From contig CATPAM010000230.1 of assembly GCA_955651735.1 (NCBI GenBank), forward strand, positions 1-5,155: a stretch of 5,155 nucleotides of DNA, given 5' to 3'. The DNA comes from Candidatus Acidiferrales bacterium. GTDB lineage: Bacteria; Acidobacteriota; Terriglobia; Acidiferrales; UBA7541. This document shows, piece after piece, positions 5,058-5,155 of the stretch. The position numbers were made by a program, and so were the translations under genes. The notes beneath the pieces were generated by a model. The model saw only the letters and a program-made list of their open reading frames with translations. It did no database searches and was not told the DNA's origin. Positions within the stretch are counted from its first letter, which is position 1; every line of letters begins with the position of its first letter.

Positions 5058-5155
5058 GCGCTTTCAGGACTGAATTCTCCGCTGCGCTTTTCAGCTCGAG
5101 ACCGGACGTCGTGATCGCAGTGCGATCCGCCGGCGCCAGCGTCAAGAGATCGTGC
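5058..5155 (-). other. Open, coding-like segment upstream of the PLP-enzyme break, unassigned
   Basis: On the minus strand one frame stays open from the window edge and reads LTLAPADRTAITTSGLELKS, then continues through AAENSVLKAHAALERAV with GC-rich third positions before running out of frame into the PLP-enzyme gene. It does not resemble the expected N-terminus of that enzyme: there is no YSRxxNPT and no SGMAA in any frame. It may be the end of another gene joined here by rearrangement or misassembly. I do not recognise the protein. Confidence 0.3.

Overview
The window looks like chromosomal DNA of a GC-rich, free-living Gram-negative bacterium. Codon third positions are dominated by C and G, and several proteins carry Sec signal peptides. 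The mix of a LACTB-like serine hydrolase, a DUF1259 (LppY/LpqO-type) protein, a worn IS remnant and a degenerate GGDEF protein fits a soil Acidobacteriota-type genome. That placement is an inference from gene style, not a proven assignment.

Layout. At the left edge a minus-strand gene starts at 46 and runs out of the window; only its signal-peptide start is visible. A 439-bp divergent intergenic region follows, with two tight adjacent hairpins (264-297) and an extended -10 promoter candidate (382-390). The plus strand then carries a secreted class C beta-lactamase-fold serine hydrolase (486-1637). Next is a secreted two-repeat DUF1259 protein whose frame is broken at a run of seven T (1754-2679). 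A C-terminal scrap of an integrase-type (IS481-like) transposase lies at 2707-2940, with a tandem repeat over its end and a palindromic hairpin beyond it (3008-3033). The last plus-strand gene is a two-transmembrane, coiled-coil, degenerate GGDEF protein (3220-3990). Three hairpins at 4006-4120 separate it from a convergent minus-strand gene of the Cys/Met-metabolism PLP-enzyme family (4149-5057), which lacks its N-terminal quarter.

The genes do not form an obvious pathway. The serine hydrolase and DUF1259 genes are co-directional, but 116 bp and a fresh Shine-Dalgarno separate them. The GGDEF-like gene sits behind the IS scar and has its own ribosome-binding site. I see no defence system, CRISPR array, tRNA, rRNA or complete mobile element.

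The most interesting points are: (1) the DUF1259 break falls exactly on an in-frame U_UUU_UUU heptamer, where a -1 slip restores the full protein; (2) the GGDEF-like protein has lost its catalytic signature but keeps an I-site-like RxxD at the canonical distance, suggesting a c-di-GMP receptor; (3) PLP-enzyme homology stops abruptly at a 12-bp palindrome. Points 1 and 3 could also be sequencing or assembly artefacts.
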